From: Monodelphis domestica
Lineage: Eukaryota > Chordata > Mammalia > Didelphimorphia > Didelphidae
Assembly: GCF_027887165.1 (NCBI RefSeq)
Contig: NC_077230.1
Location: forward strand, 264,142,976 to 264,206,975
Length of the DNA stretch: 64,000 nucleotides
Direction: 5' to 3'
Below, one piece after another: positions 58,560-64,000 of the stretch. The stretch's first letter is position 1, and each line of letters begins with the position of its first letter. Below the pieces are notes generated by a model. It had not been told where the DNA came from, ran no database searches, and saw only the letters and a list, made by a program, of their open reading frames with translations. The position numbers and the translations under genes are program-made.

Positions 58560-59260
58560 TCCTGTTTGTAACCTGCAAATTAGCTTTTAGCTGCAATTTT
58601 GTTGTATAATTTGTTGTATAATTTGTAGTATTATAGTAGCACTGGGAGAGAATTTGTGTTCACCAGGTGGACCTTTGTGGTAGGAAACTGCTTTAGATCA
58701 CCCCAAAGTGCAACATAGTTTCTCATATGTGACATGGCTTTCATTTGCCCTGTTTGACTGTGAACTTTTCTCATTGTTCATCTGTAGTACTCTTAGAAAT
58801 GGGTGCTGACAGACTTGAACATTTCTCCCAGCATCTGACAATCTGTGTGATATACTTTCTTCTCCATTATGTTTTTTTTCATTGAAGAGACCTAAAGGGT
58901 TTCAGGGCTGGATACAATCAGCATATTACCATTCACAAATGGTAGCACCTGTAGAGCATCACCATTAATTAGGGAAAATCTTTCATTTTGAATTTTGTGT
59001 CAGGATATCCTCTGACAAACTGGCAAACTCCTTATGTGCTATTGATAGTCAAGAGAATAAGTGAATAAACTTAACTTTCTGGTTTCTTCTGTCAAGGAAT
59101 TTATATTCTCCTCATATATCCATAGGAGAGATGTCTTGTTAGGGTCCTGCAGTCTGCACTTGTATAAATGTACATGTTAAAAATTTCTGCAATGACTATA
59201 AGACAAATACAACTTTTCCTAGGAAGTCAGCAGTAATATGTAACTTTTTTTTAAAAACAG
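58560..59260. other. 3' end of intron 1
   Basis: No repeat recognised in the last 700 bases before exon 2. A near-duplicate 'TTTGTTGTATAATTTG' lies at 58600-58625. Confidence 0.5.
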
Positions 59261-59326
59261 GAAAAAAGAATCAGAGTATCTCAGCCTTCGACAAGAGGAC
59301 CAAGTGCCTTTATTCCAGAGAAAGAG
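59261..59326 (+). CDS. SESN3: SESN3 (sestrin 3), exon 2
   Basis: A 66-base exon of 22 codons, phase 0 at both ends, reading from EKRIRVSQP to GPSAFIPEKE. This is the conserved segment that follows the N-terminus of SESN3 and precedes the sestrin helical fold; SESN1 and SESN2 share only a version of its FIPxxE part. The acceptor is TTAAAAACAG and the donor GTAAGT (59327-59332), both strong. Two residues differ from the human protein as I remember it: Glu for Asp at the first codon, and Ser for Leu after QP. Spliced to exon 1 it gives VLRK-EKRIRV in frame. No stress-response domain residue (antioxidant helix or leucine pocket) lies in this part. The protein continues in later exons outside the window. 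Confidence 0.93.
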
Positions 59327-59599
59327 GTAAGTTAAACTATTTCAAGAAATTATAGTGAAAAATTATGAAAAATCAAGAATATTATTGTCTGGACCAAAAT
59401 CTAAATTCTTTATTGAAGTGTAAGTCTTTTATTGTTTGAGAAGCATTTTTCTGTGGAAAATCCTCAGAGTATTCCTGAATTAACATTCACCATTCTGACT
59501 CTTGGGATTTTAAAATGTCTGTAATTTTAATAATCGCTGTTGTTAAGGATGTGGTATAATTAGGTTTGAAAATATGAAAAGGTACTATATCACTTGAAG

Positions 59600-59820
59600 A
59601 AGTCAGAGGGCACAGTGAATAGAGCACCAAGCCTGTATAGCTATATGACCTTGGGCAAATCACTTAAGCTCTGCCTGACTCCATTTCTTCATTTGTAAAA
59701 TAAGTATTAATAATAGCATCAACCTCCCAAGGTTGTTGTGAGGATAAAAAAATAGCATTTGTAAAGTGCTCTGTTCTCTTTATATACTTAAAAAATGCTA
59801 GCTATTAGGGTATTATTATT
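59600..59820 (+). repeat. Mar1/MIR-type CORE-SINE with variant 3' end
   Basis: 'GAGGGCACAGTGAATAGAGCACC', 'TATATGACCTTGGGCAAATCACTTAAGC', 'AATAATAGCATCAACCTCCC', 'AAGGTTGTTGTGAGGATAAAAAAATAGC' and 'AAAAAATGCTAGCTATTA'. The head lacks about 30 bases. Confidence 0.88.
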
Positions 59821-59824
59821 GCTA

Positions 59825-61310
59825 TTATTATATCAGCAATTTCATAGGTAGTTTTTCTGAAAAGGCACCTTAAATGCATTAAAATGCATGGATCATTTGA
59901 TAGATTTGCTTTCATTTCAAACAGCCAATTTTCTAGTATTATGAGATAATATGAATTTGAAGAGATATTTCTAAAAATGGAACAATCAGTTATTCATTTC
60001 TTGATGGAGCTTTTAAAGAACATGAAATAAGGAGGGAATGTTACATTGCCAGTATTATATCTTATGTGATTGGTTTTTAGTCACTTGGATGGCCTATCAT
60101 GGAATCTATTTGCTATCTTTTTTGAATCTAGGAAAATTAGACAGAGTAATAGTATTAAATGTTTACTCTTTGCAATGTACCTTTTCTCTTTCTCTTAAGA
60201 TAAATCTATCATATAAATTAATTCTTTTATCTGAAAAATATGGATAAATAATACCTGTAATATTTACTTCACTGTATTAAGAGACTCAAATAAGATAATC
60301 TAAGTAAAGGACTTTTGAAACTTTATGTTGTTATGATTGATTTTGAAAGCTGGCCTAATTAATTGAGAGGAGGCAGTTGTATAATTTCTTTCCATCAAAC
60401 ATTCAGGGACTTCACCAACACACCCCTATTTTTTAATTACATATGTGCATACATATATGTTTATATGTCTACATAAATTAGTCATTCCCTTCCCCAAACA
60501 AAGGTTGAAAACCCACAATCTAAAAGGCTGTGGCTAATGTGTGTGTATCCTTTTCTTGCTGACAAAAATGTTGCCATAAGAGAAGTGGTTATTGTTTTAA
60601 GTTCATATATTTGAAGGGCTATCAAGTGGAAGAAGAGATTAGTCTTGTTCTGTTTGTCCTCCAAAGACAGAACCAGGATTATTCATTGAAACATGCAAAG
60701 AAGTTTAATTTGATTTGATGATTTCACTAAAACCTCCCTAACAATTACCCTTTCTTCACTGGTCTTTTATGAGAAAATGAGGTTATTCTGTTACTTTGAG
60801 GAGGGGATGAAAACATGTTAGCTATTTATGATCATCTCTTCATTATTCTATATCTTCACAAAATATTTTTTAATAATGTGCTCTAGAATTTTACCAGGAA
60901 TCTAAGACAATCTCACTGCCTTTAAATAGGTTCAGCATTTGCCCTTTTCTATTCCTGCCTACTTCTTTGATTTTTCATGATCTTTCAAAGATCACTGATG
61001 GTGATCTGAACTAAAAATTACATCTGCTGGCTCTTTTAAGTACTTTGGGATGTAATTAGTCATGGTCTGGAGACTTAAATTTATCAAGGGCAGCTACGTA
61101 CTCCTATCCTTGCTTACTTTGGTTTTTAACTGCTTGTTAGCCATTTTTGTTTGGTCTATTCCTGTTCAAAGTCATGCTCCTTGATAAAGAGAGCAAGTAA
61201 AATAAAGGCTGAATTATTTTTCTCTTCATTTTCAACTAGAATATTTCCATCAATCCAGAACAGTTGATTAGTTTTTTTTTTACTTCTTATAAGCTTTAGT
61301 GTATAGATTT
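59825..61310. other. intron 2 DNA, nothing recognised
   Basis: AT-rich; no repeat or coding pattern identified. Confidence 0.4.
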
Positions 61311-61314
61311 GGCA

Positions 61315-62065
61315 ATGTTAGGTTTAATTTGTTATTAATTGAATTATATAGCAATAATTAGAATATAGAGAGATAGATACAAGAGAAAGGATTCTTTCCT
61401 GTTCCCTGTTATATAGGACCAGGGAAAGACCACAGTGGTCACTTTAAGAAAGATTTGCATGCTGGGAAGAGAGTGAGGGGATTCTGGACATTCTCTGGTA
61501 ACTGACTGGAGAGGTGGTTTCCCACTTTTCGATGCTTAATATCAGTTAGAGACTTTGGCTAAACTTAACTTGGAAACCTTACAAGAATATCTGTGACGGT
61601 GGGAAGAGTTTTTGTTTTGCTGTCAGAGCTGTTCTCCTGAGGAGTGTAGCTACAGACTAGAGTTATTTTACTCTCACTCAATCAGTGCGAGTTCTGACTC
61701 AAAGCTGAGAAGAGTCATAGGAGACATTTTGATCTAACTGCCACATTGGTCAGTTAGAGACGACAACTTATTACTTTTGTTCTATAATTGCAAGGAGGTT
61801 AATAATATTGGAGTTTATATATTATATATTAGGATAAGGACAGATAGATTTGGGTATTAGAAAGTGGTGAACAAGAAGAAAATCCTTGCGGATCAGTTTT
61901 GGTGGAATATATTTAGTACATCTTAGATTTAGAATAAGACTTTTCCTATTTTATCTTTACCTCCTTTTCCGTTCCCTGCCGCTCCTAACAAATGTAATAA
62001 ATAGGTGTCGGATTATACTGTGTCCAGCAACTTTATACATCATCTACCATCAAGTGACCCCAACA
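61315..62065 (+). mobile_element. candidate solo LTR
   Basis: A 751-base block that could begin TGTTAGG and end CCCCAACA, giving TGTT/AACA inverted ends. It carries a TATATATTATATATTAG stretch (about 61817) and AATAAA at 61996-62001, 64 bases before the end, as in an LTR U3-R-U5. No retroviral coding sequence flanks it. The expected 4-6-bp target duplication was not seen, so the ends remain provisional. Confidence 0.4.
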
Positions 62066-62329
62066 GTTCAAGTCTATAATCAGCTATAATGTTATCAACA
62101 ACAGATAGCAAGATCAATACCATCTATAACAGCAACATGCAGTTTGGCTGCTTTAAGGCATTTATTGCTTACATTTTTCACTCTTGACTATGTTTTGGGC
62201 AATTGAGGTTGGCCAGGTAAATGAAGAATTAATGTTGCATCTTAGGCTATAGATCTTCAAGAAGCTTCATCATAATAGCACACACATATTTAATTCTCTA
62301 TGATTACAGACATATTATACATATGTATG

Positions 62330-62372
62330 TGTGTATAAATGTATATATATACATATATATATTTAATAAAAT
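62330..62372. repeat. TA-rich simple sequence
   Basis: (TATG/TATA)n stretch near 62318-62365. Confidence 0.8.
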
Positions 62373-62439
62373 TCCATCTTAACCTGATTTAATACTCACA
62401 GCAATTTTATGAGTTGAGGATACTACCATTTGAAACATA

Positions 62440-62530
62440 CTGGTTTTATTTTTTTTAACGTTAGGGGAAACTAAGACTCAGAGAATTTAAGTGGCATGGA
62501 CTAGTCAGTTTAATTATAACAGCCAAACTT
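62440..62530 (-). repeat. MIR-like SINE fragment
   Basis: 'TTAGGGGAAACTAAGACTCAGAGAATTTAAGTGG' followed by 'ACTAGTCAGTTTAATTATAAC' resembles a reversed MIR. Confidence 0.4.
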
Positions 62531-62749
62531 TAACACTGTTCTTTTAATTCACATTTGAGTGTTAATCCTCCTCAAGAGAGGATCTCTGTGGTTTGGAATT
62601 GTCTACATTCATGTTTCTCTCCTTTGGAGAATATTTTATACTAATAATATCTAGATATAGGGGAAGGGGAGGCAATGGATGAAACAACTAAATAGTTTCT
62701 TGTTCAAAAAGAGGCTCTTGTTAGTATAATTGGTTTATATACTTATCAT

Positions 62750-63440
62750 TCATCTTTTTTATCTTAAGTTTTAAATGTTTTAGTTTTAATAATTTCCACA
62801 TGAGTTTTCTGAAATTGTATAATAAAATTGTCTCCTTCCCTTCTTCCCTTTCCCCTCCTGGAGCTGACATGCAGTCCAATCTGGCTTATACATAAATTAT
62901 TATGCAAAACATGTTTCCATATTATTCCTTTTTGTAAGTGAATAATTCTATAAAACCAAAACCCTAAAATTTATACATCAAATAAATAAACTATAAATCA
63001 TGTGCTTTCTTCTGAATTACTACTCCATCATTTCTTTCTCTGGAGGTAGATAGCATTCTTTTTCATAAGTCCCTGAGGGGACTTATATTCTGGATCATTG
63101 TATTGCTGTTAGTAGCAAATTCTATCCCATTTGATCATTCCATAGTATTGCTGTTACTGTGCATAATGTTTCCCTGGTTCTGCTTACTTCACTCTGTATC
63201 AGTTCATGTAGGTCTTTCTAGCTCTTTCTGAAATCATCCTGTTCATCCTTCCTTATAGCACAATAGTATTTCATCATCATCATATACCACAATTTGTTCA
63301 GCCAGCCCCCCAATTGAGGGACATCCCTTTTGTTTCCAATTTTATACCACAAAGAGAGCAGCTATAAATATTTTTTGCTTAAAATGGGTCCTTTCTCATT
63401 TTTTTTAATCTCTTTGGAATACAGAGCTAGTAGTGGTAGC
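62750..63440 (-). mobile_element. antisense LINE-1 3' end
   Basis: 'GGAGGTAGATAGCATTC', 'CACTCTGTATCAGTTCATGTAGGTC', 'ATAGCACAATAGTATTTCATC', 'CAATTGAGGGACATCCC' and 'ATACAGAGCTAGTAGTGGTAGC' are the standard reversed landmarks. Confidence 0.88.
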
Positions 63441-63814
63441 ACTGTCATTGATCATCTTATTGATCTTTCTGTTCAACTAGAAGATGGACAAATTGACCAA
63501 TGCTTACAAATTTTTTAAAATGGAAATTCTTATTTATATTGTTGCAATTTGTATTTCCTCTTAATTCATACCTTCTTTACATTGATTTCCTAATTTATCA
63601 TTTGCCCAAATTTGAATTATAGTCCCAATAATTTGTGTTCATTGATGAAAATCAGTGCAAACACTGCCTTTTTGATGAAATCTTTCCTGACCCGCTTTCT
63701 CTCATTAATTTGTATTTATATGTTTATTTTGTATTTTTTGCATATTTACATTTGTATATGTTGTCTCCTTTAATAGAACATAAGCACATTCCTTAGAAAT
63801 ACATAATTCCAAAT

Positions 63815-64000
63815 CATGGTATATGATAGTGATAGAATAGTATTATGCTATAAGAAATGATGAGCAGGATAATTTCAGAAAGAGCTTGAAAGACCTATAT
63901 GGAACCAATGCACAGAGAAATAAGCAGAACCAGCAGAACATTATACATAGTAACAACAATATTGTATGATGATCAGCTGTGAAAAATTTAGCTACTCTCA
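63815..64000 (+). mobile_element. sense LINE-1 3' end, runs off the window
   Basis: 'TGGTATATGATAGTGATAGAATAGTATTATGC', 'GAAATGATGAGCAGGATAATTTCAG', 'GAACCAGCAGAACATTATACA' and 'TTAGCTACTCTCA' are the forward landmarks of the same region found reversed at 62750-63440. Confidence 0.88.

Larger units (their letters stand above)
5930..59260 (+). other. SESN3 intron 1 (about 53.3 kb)
   Basis: Begins with GTACGG and ends with TAACTTTTTTTTAAAAACAG, a short pyrimidine run and AG acceptor. 'TGTAACT' about 18-20 bases before the acceptor could serve as the branch point. I found no further coding exon in it; all substantial open frames are explained by transposon remnants or simple repeats. Confidence 0.9.
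59327..64000 (+). other. start of SESN3 intron 2, runs past the window
   Basis: Opens with GTAAGT. No further exon was recognised up to 64000, so intron 2 is at least 4.7 kb. Confidence 0.85.

Noticed and set aside
1..64000. CRISPR arrays, prokaryotic operons, phage or integrative elements
   Set aside because: The sequence is vertebrate nuclear DNA; the only regular arrays are microsatellites.

Overview
This is vertebrate nuclear DNA, and the repeats point to a marsupial. It carries many tRNA-headed CORE-SINEs of the Mar1/WSINE type, whose tails read 'CTTACCACTCTTCTGCCTTGGAACC...' or its reverse complement. It also carries many copies of a marsupial-type LINE-1 3' end, a large AT-rich intron and several simple-sequence arrays. 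No operons, phage, CRISPR arrays or other prokaryotic features are present. Species cannot be fixed from the sequence alone.

The window holds the 5' end of one protein-coding gene on the + strand, which I identify as SESN3 (sestrin 3). A CpG island at about 4850-5990 contains GC boxes, four inverted CCAAT boxes, a (CGG)11 tract and the first coding exon (5846-5929, 28 codons, donor GTACGG). Intron 1 then runs about 53.3 kb to exon 2 (59261-59326, 22 codons, AG acceptor and GTAAGT donor, phase 0 on both sides). Intron 2 continues past the window end, so only about the first 50 residues of a roughly 490-residue protein are encoded here. The region 1-4850 is upstream intergenic sequence with old SINE and LINE pieces.

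Intron 1 is largely a transposon record. It includes numerous CORE-SINEs (several with target-site duplications), antisense LINE-1 and L1/HAL1-like blocks (26.7-27.9, 42.6-43.2, 45.3-46.5, 52.6-56.0 kb), and a 3.1-kb sense LINE-1 (39.2-42.3 kb). It also holds candidate antisense LTRs (20.9-22.0, 28.2-28.5, 46.8-47.6 kb), small hAT-like elements with 8-bp target duplications, and long (TTTTC), (GT), (TA) and (AG) arrays. Intron 2 holds a candidate solo LTR and an inverted pair of LINE-1 3' ends.

The most distinctive element is a 3.7-kb non-LTR retrotransposon at about 35500-39238. It has a GC-rich 5' leader and one broken ORF encoding an APE-type endonuclease, a reverse transcriptase and a C-terminal C2H2 zinc finger. 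It is base-compositionally unlike the intron around it and its reading frame is only moderately decayed. It is inactive: an internal deletion removes the endonuclease His-Asp region, one frameshift traces to an 8-bp tandem duplication, and four in-frame TGA codons interrupt it. I did not find evidence for an undescribed functional system. The items most worth following up are this element, the structured SESN3 5' leader with two short uORFs, and the hAT-like copies.
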